Shown in pieces: positions 50,887 to 61,664 of a stretch of 64,000 bases of DNA. Each line of letters starts with the position of its first letter. The first letter of the stretch is position 1. The DNA comes from Streptomyces sp. HUAS ZL42 (GTDB lineage Bacteria > Actinomycetota > Actinomycetes > Streptomycetales > Streptomycetaceae): NCBI RefSeq assembly GCF_040782645.1, contig NZ_CP160403.1:5553001-5617000 (forward strand). The letters are read 5' to 3'. Below the pieces are notes generated by a model. The model did no database searches, was not told the DNA's origin, and saw nothing but the letters and a program-made list of their open reading frames with translations. The translations under genes were made by a program, and so were the position numbers.

Positions 50887-51660
50887 GTGGTTCGCATCCG
50901 AGTTCTGGTCGTCGACGACCACCGTATCTTCGCCGAGTCGCTCGCCGCGGCCCTGGCCGCCGAGCCCGACGTCGACGTGTCCGCGGCCGGCAGCGGCCCC
51001 GCCGCGCTGCGCAGCCTGGAGCGCGCGGCAGCCGAGGGCCGCCGTTACGACGTGCTGCTCGTCGACGCCGATCTGGGCGGCAACGTTCCGGGCGTCCGGC
51101 CCGCCGTGCCCGTGCAGGAGGTGGGCGAGGACGGTCTCGTCGACGGGATCTCCCTCGTCGCCGGGGTGCGGTCCGGGCAGCCCGGCGTACGGATCGTCGT
51201 CCTCGCCGAGAAGGACGACCCGCGCAGGGCGGCGCTCGCGCTGCAGGCCGGGGCGTCCGGCTGGGTGGCCAAGGACTGCTCGCTGTCCCGGCTGCTGACC
51301 GTCATCAGAGGGGTACTGCGGGACGAGACCCATCTGCCGCCCGCCCTGCTCACGGGCGTGCTGCGGGAGCTGACCGCCGCGCGCAAGCACCGCACCGAGA
51401 GCGAGCGGCTGGTGGAGTCCCTCACGCCGAGGGAGCGGGAAGTGCTGCGGTGCATGGTCGCGGGCCTCGGCCGCAAGGCCGTCGCCGAGCGGCTGTTCCT
51501 GTCACCGCACACCGTCCGCACCCATATGCAGAACGTCCTCGGCAAGCTGGGCGTCCACTCCACCCTCGCCGCCGTCGCGCTCGCGCGCCGCGCCGGGGTC
51601 GGGCCGGTCGATCTGGGGCCTGCCGGGCGGATCATGCCCGAGGAAAGCAGCAGCGCCTGA
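50887..51660 (+). CDS. NarL/LuxR-family response regulator
   Basis: The 257-residue protein has a receiver domain with the acidic pair (VVDDHR), phosphoacceptor Asp in YDVLLVDADLGG and the Lys in GWVAKDC, and a C-terminal helix-turn-helix (LTPREREVLRCMVAGLGRKAVAERLFLSPHTVRTHMQNVLGKLGV). The receiver carries an unusual insertion of about 20 residues after the Asp (NVPGVRPAVPVQEVGEDGLV). No histidine kinase is beside it. GTG 50887 follows GGAAGGGGG. The C-terminal LGPAGRIMPEE is encoded by a dispersed repeat also present at 14737. Confidence 0.87.
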   Translation: MVRIRVLVVDDHRIFAESLAAALAAEPDVDVSAAGSGPAALRSLERAAAEGRRYDVLLVDADLGGNVPGVRPAVPVQEVGEDGLVDGISLVAGVRSGQPGVRIVVLAEKDDPRRAALALQAGASGWVAKDCSLSRLLTVIRGVLRDETHLPPALLTGVLRELTAARKHRTESERLVESLTPREREVLRCMVAGLGRKAVAERLFLSPHTVRTHMQNVLGKLGVHSTLAAVALARRAGVGPVDLGPAGRIMPEESSSA

Positions 51661-51707
51661 TCAACACCGGTGTGCCTCCCGCGTCTCCGGCAGGATCCGC
51701 CCGGCAG
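51617..51707. repeat. Inverted pair of the GGCCTG...GGCGGATC repeat
   Basis: GGCCTGCCGGGCGGATCATG (51617-51636) is matched in reverse by GATCCGCCCGGCAG (51694-51707). The first arm is the last coding part of the response regulator; the second lies in the gap to the marR stop. It could fold as a long-loop terminator and is the same family as the pair at 14737-15025. Confidence 0.65.
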
Positions 51708-51711
51708 TGCC

Positions 51712-52209
51712 TCAGCCGGGGATGTTGTCGAACGGGGCGGTCAGCTGGCGTAGCAGGCCGGCCAGTTCGCCGCGCTGGGCGCGGGAGAGCTCGGCGAGGA
51801 TGGCCCGTTCCTGGTCGAGGAGTCCGGCGAGGGCCTGGTCCGCACGGTCCCGGCCCTCGTCCGTCAGACGGACCAGGACACCGCGCCGGTCGCTCGGGTC
51901 CGGCAGTCGTTCCACCAGGCCCTTCTTCGCCAGGCGGTCGATGCGGTTCGTCATCGTGCCGGAGGTGACCAGGGTCTGGGTGAGCAGCTGTCCCGGTGAG
52001 AGCTGGTACGGGGCTCCCGCGCGCCTGAGCGCCGTCAGGACGTCGAACTCCCAGGGCTCCAGCTGGTGCTCGGAGAACGCCAGACGACGTGCCCGGTCCA
52101 GGTGCCGGGCCAGCCTGCTCACCCGGCTGAGCACCTCGAGCGGTTCCACGTCGAGGTCAGGGCGCTCCCGGCGCCACGCTGCGACCAGCCGATCGACCTC
52201 GTCCTCCAT
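51712..52209 (-). CDS. MarR-family transcriptional regulator
   Basis: The 165-residue winged-helix MarR protein has LEPWEFDVLTALRRAG, SPGQLLTQTLVTSGTMTNRIDRLAKKGLVERLPDPSDRRGVLVRLTDEGR. ATG 52209 was chosen since homology begins there (MEDEVDRLVAAWRRERPDL). It is divergent from the methyltransferase gene with an 88-bp gap that holds direct and inverted repeats suited to its binding. Confidence 0.85.
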   Translation of the reverse strand: MEDEVDRLVAAWRRERPDLDVEPLEVLSRVSRLARHLDRARRLAFSEHQLEPWEFDVLTALRRAGAPYQLSPGQLLTQTLVTSGTMTNRIDRLAKKGLVERLPDPSDRRGVLVRLTDEGRDRADQALAGLLDQERAILAELSRAQRGELAGLLRQLTAPFDNIPG

Positions 52210-52237
52210 GGCGATCAGTGTAGTGGTTGTGTCGACA

Positions 52238-52273
52238 TGAAGTCTCTTGATGTGAAGTCTCTTGACATCGAGA
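52238..52273. promoter_or_regulatory. MarR operator candidate
   Basis: TGAAGTCTCTTGA occurs twice with a 15-bp period (52238-52250, 52253-52265), and the second copy runs into an imperfect dyad TCTTGA-CA-TCGAGA (52260-52273). It lies midway between marR and the methyltransferase, so both could be controlled. Confidence 0.6.
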
Positions 52274-52297
52274 TAATTTCCCTGGGAGTGTGGAGCC

Positions 52298-53110
52298 ATG
52301 ACCACGCCGACCTGGGACCCCGCCCAGTACCTGCGTCACGCCGGCCACCGTGCCCGCCCCTTCACCGACCTCCTGGCCCGCGTCCCCGAGCTGCCCGGCG
52401 ACCCGCCCGCCATCGCCGACCTCGGCTGCGGCCCCGGCAACGTCACCGCGATCCTCGCCGACCGCTGGCCCACCGCGCGGATCGTCGGCCACGACAACTC
52501 CGAGGAGATGCTCGACAAGGCCCGCGTCGACCACGGGGGCACCACGCCGGGCGGCGGCCGCCTCGACTTCTCCTACGCCGACGCCCGCACCTGGGTGCCC
52601 GAGGAGCCGTACGACCTGATCATCAGCAACGCCACCCTGCAGTGGGTCCCCGGGCACGCCGACCGCTTCGCCGACTGGATCGGGAGCCTCGCCCCCGGCG
52701 GCACCTTCGCCTTCCAGGTGCCCGGCAACTTCGACGCCCCCAGCCACCGGCTGATGCGCGACCTCGCCCACTCCGCGCGCTGGCGGGACCGCCTCGCCGA
52801 GACGCTCCGCCACGACGACGCCGTGCTCGCGCCCGAGGCCTACCTGGAGAAGCTGGCCGACCTCGGCTGTGACGCGGACGTGTGGGAGACGACGTACGTG
52901 CATCTGCTGCACGGCGAGGACCCGGTGCTCGACTGGGTGAAGGGCACCGGCCTGCGGCCCGTCCTCACCGCGCTCGCCGACGAACCCGCCCTGCGCGAGG
53001 AGTTCCTCACCGAGTACCGGGCCGCCCTGCGCGAGGCCTATCCGGCCGGCGGGCACGGCACGCCGTTCCCCTTCCGCCGGGTCTTTGCCGTAGCCCGCAG
53101 GAAGGCCTGA
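52298..53110 (+). CDS. tam: Trans-aconitate 2-methyltransferase-like SAM methyltransferase
   Basis: The 270-residue class I methyltransferase has the SAM loop ADLGCGPGNVT (40-50), the acidic GHDNSEEML and the Tam-type ISNATLQWVPGH and GTFAFQVPGNFDAPSH. Tam methylates the TCA by-product trans-aconitate. GGAG precedes ATG. It overlaps the glyoxalase gene by 1 bp (TGATG). Confidence 0.87.
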   Translation: MTTPTWDPAQYLRHAGHRARPFTDLLARVPELPGDPPAIADLGCGPGNVTAILADRWPTARIVGHDNSEEMLDKARVDHGGTTPGGGRLDFSYADARTWVPEEPYDLIISNATLQWVPGHADRFADWIGSLAPGGTFAFQVPGNFDAPSHRLMRDLAHSARWRDRLAETLRHDDAVLAPEAYLEKLADLGCDADVWETTYVHLLHGEDPVLDWVKGTGLRPVLTALADEPALREEFLTEYRAALREAYPAGGHGTPFPFRRVFAVARRKA

Positions 53111-53496
53111 TGATCACCGCTGTCGACCATGTCCAACTGGCAGCACCGCCCGGCTCCGAGGACCGGCTGCGCGACTTCTACGCCGGTGTCCTCGGTATGA
53201 CCGAGCTCCCCAAGCCACCGGCTCTGGCGGCGCGGGGCGGGTGCTGGTTCCAGGCCGGTTCTGCGCAACTGCACCTGGGGATCGAGGGCGACTTCAGACC
53301 GGCGAAGAAGGCCCACCCCGGGCTGCGGGTCGCGGACATCGAGGCGTACGCCGCCCGGTTGGAGACCCGCGGGGTCCCGGTGACCTGGGACGACAACCTG
53401 CCCGGCCACCTGCGCTTCTACGCCTCCGACCCGGTGGGGAACCGACTGGAGTTCCTGGAGCCCACAGCGATCAGGAAGTGCGGCCCAGATGGGTGA
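53110..53496 (+). CDS. Glyoxalase/bleomycin-resistance-fold (VOC) protein
   Basis: The 128-residue single VOC-domain protein has AVDHVQLAAPPGSEDRLRDFYAGVLGMTEL, QLHLGIE and the C-terminal FYASDPVGNRLEFLEP. His in HVQL, His in LHLG and Glu in LEFLE are possible metal ligands. The substrate is unknown. It is coupled to tam and its last 26 bp overlap the 3' end of the convergent toxin gene. Confidence 0.82.
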   Translation: MITAVDHVQLAAPPGSEDRLRDFYAGVLGMTELPKPPALAARGGCWFQAGSAQLHLGIEGDFRPAKKAHPGLRVADIEAYAARLETRGVPVTWDDNLPGHLRFYASDPVGNRLEFLEPTAIRKCGPDG

Positions 53497-53719
53497 CGAG
53501 GATGTGGATCACCTCGTCGTCGATGACGTATATGACCCGGTAGGCGCCCACGCGCAGGCGCCGGATGTCGACGCCGTAGGCGGTGGAGCTGAGGGGGCGT
53601 GGCTTCTCGGCGAGCGCGTCGACGGCTTCGTAGACCGCGGCGAGTCCGGTCGGGTCGTCTTTGAGGAACCGGACGGCGGCGTTCGTGGCGCTCGGCTCCC
53701 AGATGATGCGGTAGGTCAC
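53471..53719 (-). CDS. RelE/ParE-superfamily toxin
   Basis: The 82-residue basic protein matches RelE-type toxins: YRIIWEPSATNAAVRFLKDDPTGLAAVYEAVDALAEKPRP and the C-terminal strand pair YGVDIRRLRVGAYRVIYVIDDEVIHILVTHLGRT, with the Arg and Tyr residues expected for mRNA cleavage on the ribosome. GTG 53719 overlaps the antitoxin stop by 4 bp. Its 3' end overlaps the glyoxalase gene on the opposite strand. Confidence 0.85.
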   Translation of the reverse strand: MTYRIIWEPSATNAAVRFLKDDPTGLAAVYEAVDALAEKPRPLSSTAYGVDIRRLRVGAYRVIYVIDDEVIHILVTHLGRTS

Positions 53720-53967
53720 GGACGCAACCCCAGGATGCGTCCCACTTCCTCGTGCGGGATGCCCTCGCCGAGCGTGCCTTCCGCCTTGCGCCGCTGATAG
53801 TCCGCGACAGCCAGGGCATCTTCGAGATCCTCTATCACCTGCGGCGAGACCAGCAACGCCGCCACGTGTCCGTGATCGGTGAGGGCGATGGTCTCGCGGC
53901 TGTGGGCCGCACGCCGGACCAGGTCGCCAAGCTGGGCACGGGCCGCACTGATGGTGATCTCAGTCAT
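53716..53967 (-). CDS. Phd/YefM-family antitoxin
   Basis: The 83-residue protein has the Phd/YefM DNA-binding N-terminus (ITISAARAQLGDLVRRAAHSRETIALTDHGHVAALLVSP) and a charged C-terminal tail for binding the toxin. It precedes and overlaps the RelE gene, the usual antitoxin-first order. ATG 53967 has no clear Shine-Dalgarno. A perfect 20-bp palindrome lies 12 bp upstream, fitting autoregulation. Confidence 0.85.
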   Translation of the reverse strand: MTEITISAARAQLGDLVRRAAHSRETIALTDHGHVAALLVSPQVIEDLEDALAVADYQRRKAEGTLGEGIPHEEVGRILGLRP

Positions 53968-53979
53968 GCGCACATGATG

Positions 53980-53999
53980 GCACAAGATTAATCTTGTGC
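53980..53999. promoter_or_regulatory. Perfect 20-bp palindromic operator of the toxin-antitoxin pair
   Basis: GCACAAGATTAATCTTGTGC is fully self-complementary and AT-rich for this genome; its centre contains TAATCT, a plausible -10 for the leftward antitoxin promoter. Antitoxin binding would block transcription. Confidence 0.75.
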
Positions 54000-54008
54000 G
54001 CTGATGAT

Positions 54009-54686
54009 TCAGCTTTTCCGGTGCCCGATCAGTCGCGGCCTCTGCTCCAGCCCGTCCAGCCCGTGCCACGCCAGGTTCACCAGATGCGCCGCGACCTCCG
54101 CCTTCTTCGGGCGGCGTACGTCCAGCCACCACTGGCCGGTCAGCGCGACCATGCCGACCAGGGCCTGCGCGTACAGGGGCGCCAGCTTGGGGTCGAAGCC
54201 GCGGCTCTTGAACTCGCGGCCCAGGATGTCCTCGACCTGCGTGGCGATGTCCGAGATCAACGAGGCGAAGGAACCCGTCGACTGCGGGATCGGGGAGTCG
54301 CGGACCAGGATCCGGAAACCGTCCGTGTACTCCTCGATGTAGTCCAGCAGCGCGAAGGCCGCCTGCTCGCACAGCTCGCGGGGATGGCCCGCCGTCAGGG
54401 AGCTGGTCACCATGTCCAGCAGCCGGCGCATCTCGCGGTCCACCACCACCGCGTACAGGCCCTCCTTGCCACCGAAGTGCTCGTACACGACAGGCTTGGA
54501 CACCCCGGCCTTCGCCGCGATCTCCTCCACCGACGTGCCCTCGAAGCCCTTCGCGGCGAACAGGGTGCGACCGATCTCCAGCAGCTGCTGACGGCGCTCG
54601 GCACCGGTCATCCGGGTGCGGCGCGCGCGCCGCTGCTTGTCGTCTCTGGGGGTGCTGCTGGAGTCGGTCGCCACGGCGTCAATCAT
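54009..54686 (-). CDS. TetR-family regulator coupled to the desaturase
   Basis: The 225-residue protein has a basic, disordered N-terminus, a TetR helix-turn-helix (RRQQLLEIGRTLFAAKGFEGTSVEEIAAKAGVSKPVVYEHFGGKEGLYAVVV) and a C-terminal ligand domain. ATG 54686 overlaps the desaturase stop by 4 bp, so it is the second gene of a desaturase-regulator operon. The likely role is feedback control of membrane lipid desaturation. Paired TACGG dyads upstream of the desaturase are its probable operator. Confidence 0.87.
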   Translation of the reverse strand: MIDAVATDSSSTPRDDKQRRARRTRMTGAERRQQLLEIGRTLFAAKGFEGTSVEEIAAKAGVSKPVVYEHFGGKEGLYAVVVDREMRRLLDMVTSSLTAGHPRELCEQAAFALLDYIEEYTDGFRILVRDSPIPQSTGSFASLISDIATQVEDILGREFKSRGFDPKLAPLYAQALVGMVALTGQWWLDVRRPKKAEVAAHLVNLAWHGLDGLEQRPRLIGHRKS

Positions 54687-55693
54687 GCCGCCTCGGCGGT
54701 CTCCTTCCGGCGCCGGGAGCCGTCCTCACCCGAGTTGCGACGCGAATCGATACGCGAGCGTGACGGCCAGCGCACGTCGTACGCCCAACCGAGCTGTTCG
54801 AACCAGCGGATGATCCGCGCCGAGGAGTCCAGCTGCCAGCGCTCCACACCGTGCCGCGCGGACGTCGGGTCGGCGTGGTGCAGGTTGTGCCACGACTCGC
54901 CGCAGGACAGCACCGCCAGCCACCACACGTTGCCGGAACGGTCACGCGACTTGAACGGCCGCTTGCCCACCGCGTGGCAGATCGAGTTGATCGACCACGT
55001 CACGTGGTGCAGCAGGGCCACCCGCACCAGGGAACCCCAGAAGAACGCCGTGAACGCGCCCCACCACGACATGGTGACGAGACCGCCGATCAGCGGCGGC
55101 AGCGCCAGGGACACCACCGTCCACAGCACGAACTGCCGCGAGATCGTCCGGATCGCCCTGTCCTTGATCAGATCCGGCGCGTACTTGTCCTGCGGCGTCT
55201 GCTCCTCGTCGAACATCCAGCCGATGTGCGCCCACCACAGGCCCTTCATCAGCGCCGGGACCGTCTCCCCGAACCGCCACGGCGAGTGCGGGTCACCCTC
55301 CGCGTCCGAGAACTTGTGGTGCTTGCGGTGGTCGGCGACCCAGCGCACCAGGGGCCCCTCCACCGCCAGCGAACCCATGATCGCCAGCGCGATCCGCAGG
55401 GGCCGCCTGGCCTTGAAGGAGCCATGCGTGAAGTAACGGTGGAAACCGATGGTGATGCCGTGACAGCCGAGGTAGTAGAAGAACACCAGCAGGCCGAGGT
55501 CCAGCCAGCTCACCCCCCATCCCCACGCCAGCGGCACGGCCGCGAGCAGCGCGAGGAACGGGACGGTGATGAAGAGCAGAAGAGTGATCTGCTCGATCGA
55601 ACGCTTCTGCTCACCGCCCAGGGTGGCGGAAGGCAGTGGGGTGTCGTCGTTCGCCTTCGGGGCGTCTTCGATCACATCGGAGCTCGTGGTCAT
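54683..55693 (-). CDS. Acyl-CoA (stearoyl-CoA type) delta-9 desaturase
   Basis: The 336-residue membrane enzyme has the three histidine boxes that bind the di-iron centre: HRYFTH, HRKHH and HNLHH, with four hydrophobic segments ([40 protein letters not shown]). It introduces a cis double bond into acyl chains (DesA3-like). ATG 55693 follows GGGGA. It is the first gene of a two-gene operon with TetR. Confidence 0.92.
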   Translation of the reverse strand: MTTSSDVIEDAPKANDDTPLPSATLGGEQKRSIEQITLLLFITVPFLALLAAVPLAWGWGVSWLDLGLLVFFYYLGCHGITIGFHRYFTHGSFKARRPLRIALAIMGSLAVEGPLVRWVADHRKHHKFSDAEGDPHSPWRFGETVPALMKGLWWAHIGWMFDEEQTPQDKYAPDLIKDRAIRTISRQFVLWTVVSLALPPLIGGLVTMSWWGAFTAFFWGSLVRVALLHHVTWSINSICHAVGKRPFKSRDRSGNVWWLAVLSCGESWHNLHHADPTSARHGVERWQLDSSARIIRWFEQLGWAYDVRWPSRSRIDSRRNSGEDGSRRRKETAEAA

Positions 55694-56002
55694 GCGCGTC
55701 CCCTGTGGGGTCGAGGGTGGAGGCAGGCGCCGGACGGCTCTGGGAACCGTGCCCAAGTCCCGTTACAACGAGACCTACGGTTCCGTAACCTACGGCGTCG
55801 TAAGTATGGCAGCGCGTCGCCCTGCGGCAAGAGCCCGCGAGTCTGCGCGTCCGCATGGACACCTATCCTTGGAGTCGGTCGGACAGCGCGGTCCGCTCTG
55901 ATTTCTTCCCGGATGTCCGGCCCGTATGCGGCACCCGCCGCGCGAGGACGACATCCGTGTTCCCCTCCCGGACGAGCTTCAACACTGCAAGGAGCCGCAC
56001 CT
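55694..56002. other. 309-bp divergent gap between the desaturase and ppc
   Basis: Apart from the TACGG dyads (55776-55802) I see no gene or RNA here. It should contain the promoters of both neighbouring operons. Confidence 0.5.
55776..55802. promoter_or_regulatory. Paired operator upstream of the desaturase operon
   Basis: TACGG-TT-CCGTA (55776-55787) is perfect and TACGG-CG-TCGTA (55791-55802) has one mismatch; the two are 15 bp apart. They lie about 85-110 bp upstream of the desaturase start, the right place for the co-transcribed TetR. Confidence 0.6.
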
Positions 56003-58735
<2,733 letters not shown>

Positions 58736-58753
58736 CAACCGCCCCGGACACGA

Positions 58754-58794
58754 CGAACGGTGCCCCCGAGCCCAGAGCTCGGGGGCACCGTTCG
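58754..58794. terminator. Strong terminator after ppc
   Basis: An 18-bp perfect stem starting CGAACGGTGCCCCCGAGC, with a 5-nt loop CCAGA, 19 bp after the ppc stop. It also faces the convergent surface-protein gene. Confidence 0.88.
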
Positions 58795-58809
58795 TTGCCT
58801 TCGGCCGGC

Positions 58810-59475
58810 TCAGCCCTGCTGGGCCTTGCGGCGACGGAACACCAGGTAACCACCGGCACCCATCAGCACGGCCGCGACACCCGACAGCAGACCGACCGGA
58901 GCACCGTTACCGGTCTCCGCCAGGTCCCCCGTGCTGCTGCCCTGCGCGGACGGCGACGGGTTCGCCGACCCACCGGCACCCACAGACGGGGACGGGCTCG
59001 CCGTACCCTCCACGGACGAACTCGGGGACGCCGACGCGGACGGGTTCGAACCGCCGCCCCCCTCGGAGTCCTCGCAGTCCGTCCAGAACACCTTGTGCTT
59101 CGCGGCACCCTTCTCGCCGTCGAAGTTCCAGAACAGCTTGTAGTGCCCGTCGGGCAGCGACAGGTCCTCCGTACGGCCGTGACCGTCGGCGTCCAGCGTG
59201 ATCTCGCCGGACTTCACCGTCTCGCCCTTGACGTCGGCGGTCGGCGCCCACGCCTCGATGTGCCAGTCGACCTGCTGAACGCTGTCGAACCCGAAGGCGT
59301 CCAGATAGAACGTGCAGACGTGCGGCTCGTTGCGCCGCAGCTCCTCGCCGGTCTTGGCGTCGTGGATCTTCACGGTGCCGTTGTCACCGGGAGTGGTGGC
59401 GTAGGCGGAAGGGGTCGCGAGCAACGCGGCCGCGGCGACGGCGGACAGGGCGCCGGCGCGGGTGAGGGTTCGCAT
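58810..59475 (-). CDS. LAxTG sortase-anchored surface protein
   Basis: The 221-residue precursor has a Sec signal peptide (AGALSAVAAAALLATPSAYA), a domain of about 110 residues with two Cys (EPHVCTFYLDAFGF; VFWTDCEDSEG), a Ser/Pro/Gly linker and a C-terminal sorting signal LAETG (about 185-189), a hydrophobic helix and RRRK. Streptomyces class E sortases recognise LAxTG, so it should be covalently attached to peptidoglycan. Function unknown. ATG 59475 was chosen to begin the signal peptide; an ATG five codons upstream is possible. Confidence 0.85.
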   Translation of the reverse strand: MRTLTRAGALSAVAAAALLATPSAYATTPGDNGTVKIHDAKTGEELRRNEPHVCTFYLDAFGFDSVQQVDWHIEAWAPTADVKGETVKSGEITLDADGHGRTEDLSLPDGHYKLFWNFDGEKGAAKHKVFWTDCEDSEGGGGSNPSASASPSSSVEGTASPSPSVGAGGSANPSPSAQGSSTGDLAETGNGAPVGLLSGVAAVLMGAGGYLVFRRRKAQQG

Positions 59476-59658
59476 GGGGCAGTAGTCCATCTCCGAGAAA
59501 CGAAACGGGAAGACGTGGAGGGGGCGGCTCAGCATCCAGCCTCGGCCTAAACCAGGTCAATCACGAACCGACAACACTCAGGCCCCCCACATAACTGGAG
59601 AGCGCCGAAAACCCTGGGAATGTTACGAACCCCGGGACAGAAGCTGACGAATGCCGCG

Positions 59659-60162
59659 TCAGATCACCACGAACGCCGCCGTCAGCAACGCCACACCCGA
59701 CCCCGCCAGCACCCAGCCCACCCTGGCCCGACCCAGCCCGCCCGCGACCACCACCGACGCCAGCAGCAACGCACCGCCCAGCGGAACCCACGCGAACAGG
59801 ATCCCCGCGGGACCCGAGCGCACCACCACGTCCGTAGCCGGCTTCACCACCACCGTGTACGTCCGCCCCTTCTTCACCGCGACGGACTTCTCGATGACCA
59901 CCCGCTCCCGCGCAGTCGCCCCCTCCGACACCGGCGTGAACGGCCCCGCGCACATGTCCGCACCGCACGCCGTCACCCGGATCGTGCCGCTCTCCCGGCC
60001 CTTCGTCAGCATCACGTGCTGCGCGGCACCCCAGGAACCCCAGACACCCGCGATCAGAATCAGCACGGCGAGCGTACCCATCGCCGCGAGCCGCCCGAAC
60101 CGCAACGCGGCGACCGGGGCCTGACGGGACGAGGTGGCTGTGGCAGGCATGGCCGGGATCAT
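59659..60162 (-). CDS. Two-helix membrane protein of unknown function
   Basis: The 167-residue protein has an N-terminal helix (LAAMGTLAVLILIAGVWGSWGAA), an extracytoplasmic domain of about 75 residues with two Cys five apart (VTACGADMCAGPF) and a C-terminal double helix (AGILFAWVPLGGALLLASVVVAGGL; VGWVLAGSGVALLTAAFVVI). I do not recognise the family. It lies between the surface protein and pth, co-directional but without overlap. A start at Met5 is equally possible. Confidence 0.72.
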   Translation of the reverse strand: MIPAMPATATSSRQAPVAALRFGRLAAMGTLAVLILIAGVWGSWGAAQHVMLTKGRESGTIRVTACGADMCAGPFTPVSEGATARERVVIEKSVAVKKGRTYTVVVKPATDVVVRSGPAGILFAWVPLGGALLLASVVVAGGLGRARVGWVLAGSGVALLTAAFVVI

Positions 60163-60214
60163 TGGTCATGCCTCGACGGCGAGTCAACCCCGGCCCGCCA
60201 GGTGGGCGGACAAG

Positions 60215-60817
60215 TCAGGAGTTGTACGTGCTTTGCGCCCGCTCCAGCCCCTCGATCACCAGGCACTCCACCGCGTCCGCCGCCCGATCCACGAAGTAGT
60301 CCAGCTCCTTGCGCTCCGCGGAGGAGAAGTCCTTCAGCACGAAATCCGCGACCTGCATACGACCCGGCGGCCGCCCGATCCCGAACCGCACCCGGTGATA
60401 GTCCGCCCCCATCGCCTTCGTCATCGACTTCAACCCGTTGTGCCCGTTGTCCCCGCCACCCAGCTTCAGCCGCAACGTCCCGTAGTCGATGTCCAGCTCG
60501 TCATGCACCGCCACGACATGCGACAAAGGCACCTTGTAGAAATCCCGCAGAGCGTTCACCGGCCCGCCCGACAGATTCATGTACGACATCGGCTTCGCCA
60601 GGATCACCCGCCGGTTCGCCGGCCCGGGCGGCCCGATCCGCCCTTCCACGACCTGCGCCTGCGCCTTCCCCGCCCGCTTGAACCTCCCCCCGATCCGCTC
60701 CGCCAGCAGATCGGCCACCATGAAGCCCACGTTGTGCCGGTTCCCCGCGTACTCCGGACCCGGATTGCCCAGGCCCACGATCAGCCAGGGCACGTTGGCA
60801 TCGGTCGTCACGTGCAT
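60215..60817 (-). CDS. pth: Peptidyl-tRNA hydrolase
   Basis: The 200-residue enzyme releases tRNA from stalled peptidyl-tRNA. The motif [20 protein letters not shown] with Asn18 and catalytic His28, [10 protein letters not shown], and [10 protein letters not shown] (catalytic Asp) with the [12 protein letters not shown] loop are all present. AAGGAGAC precedes ATG. It follows rplY on the same strand, a common pairing. Confidence 0.95.
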   Translation of the reverse strand: MHVTTDANVPWLIVGLGNPGPEYAGNRHNVGFMVADLLAERIGGRFKRAGKAQAQVVEGRIGPPGPANRRVILAKPMSYMNLSGGPVNALRDFYKVPLSHVVAVHDELDIDYGTLRLKLGGGDNGHNGLKSMTKAMGADYHRVRFGIGRPPGRMQVADFVLKDFSSAERKELDYFVDRAADAVECLVIEGLERAQSTYNS

Positions 60818-60834
60818 GTCTCCTTGATACGCGC

Positions 60835-60865
60835 CAGCCGCTGCCCCCGGAGGGAACAGCGGCTG
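60835..60865 (-). terminator. Hairpin between rplY and pth
   Basis: CAGCCGCTG pairs with CAGCGGCTG around a 13-nt loop. It may attenuate rather than end transcription, as pth follows on the same strand. Confidence 0.5.
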
Positions 60866-60886
60866 ACGAAACGACGACGGTGAGGA

Positions 60887-61492
60887 TCAGGCCTCGGCGG
60901 CCTCTTCGCCCTCCGCGGCCTCCTCGCCCTCGGGGGCCTCCTCCGCCTGCGCGGCCAGGACCTGCAGGACGACCGCGTCCTCGTCGACGGCCAGCGTCAC
61001 GCCGTTCGGCAGGGGGACGTCCTTGGCCAGGACGGAGTCACCGGCCGACAGACCCTCGACGGAGACCGTGAAGGCCTCGGGGATGTGCGTCGCCTCGGCC
61101 TCGACCGGCAGCGCGTTCAGCACGTGCTCCAGCAGGTTGCCACCCGCGGCCAGCTCGCCCTCGGCCTGCACCGGAACCTCGACCGTGACCTTCTCGCCCC
61201 GCTTGACCAACTGCAGGTCCACGTGCTCCAGGAAGCCCTTGATCGGGTCGCGCTGCACGGACTTCGGGATCGCCAGCTCGTTCGTCTTGCCGTCGATGTC
61301 CAGGGAGATCAGGACGTTCGGCGTACGCAGCGCGAGAAGAAGGTCGTGACCCGGAAGCGTCAGGTGCAGCGGGTCCGAACCGTGGCCGTACAGCACACCC
61401 GGAACCTTGCTGTCACGACGGATACGACGGGCGGCACCCTTGCCGAACTCGGTGCGCGTCTCGGCGGTGAGCTTCACCTCGGACATGTTCAC
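60887..61492 (-). CDS. rplY: 50S ribosomal protein L25 (Ctc form)
   Basis: The 201-residue protein has the L25 5S-rRNA-binding domain (KLTAETRTEFGKGAARRIRRDSKVPGVLYGHG) and the C-terminal TL5/Ctc domain (EHVLNALPVEAEATHIPEAFTVSVEGL), ending in a Glu/Ala tail. Ctc forms are general-stress-linked in many Gram-positives. GAGGAG precedes ATG. Confidence 0.94.
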   Translation of the reverse strand: MNMSEVKLTAETRTEFGKGAARRIRRDSKVPGVLYGHGSDPLHLTLPGHDLLLALRTPNVLISLDIDGKTNELAIPKSVQRDPIKGFLEHVDLQLVKRGEKVTVEVPVQAEGELAAGGNLLEHVLNALPVEAEATHIPEAFTVSVEGLSAGDSVLAKDVPLPNGVTLAVDEDAVVLQVLAAQAEEAPEGEEAAEGEEAAEA

Positions 61493-61584
61493 TCCTCGTA
61501 GTAGTGGGTACAGGAGTCACCCGGCCACACGAACGGCCTGCTACGAAGAGCGCGTCGATAACGGACCGCCGTACCGAAGAACGA

Positions 61585-61639
61585 GTACGGCCTCCCTCGC
61601 CGAGCAACTGCAACAGCGTACTCGGCGGGAAGGCCGTAC
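61585..61639 (-). terminator. Terminator after prs
   Basis: A nearly perfect 19-20-bp inverted repeat (61585-61604 with 61621-61639; GTACGGCC outer arms, one bulge) with a 16-nt loop, 26 bp after the prs stop. Confidence 0.75.
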
Positions 61640-61664
61640 CAGAAATCGATCTTCCAGATGATCG

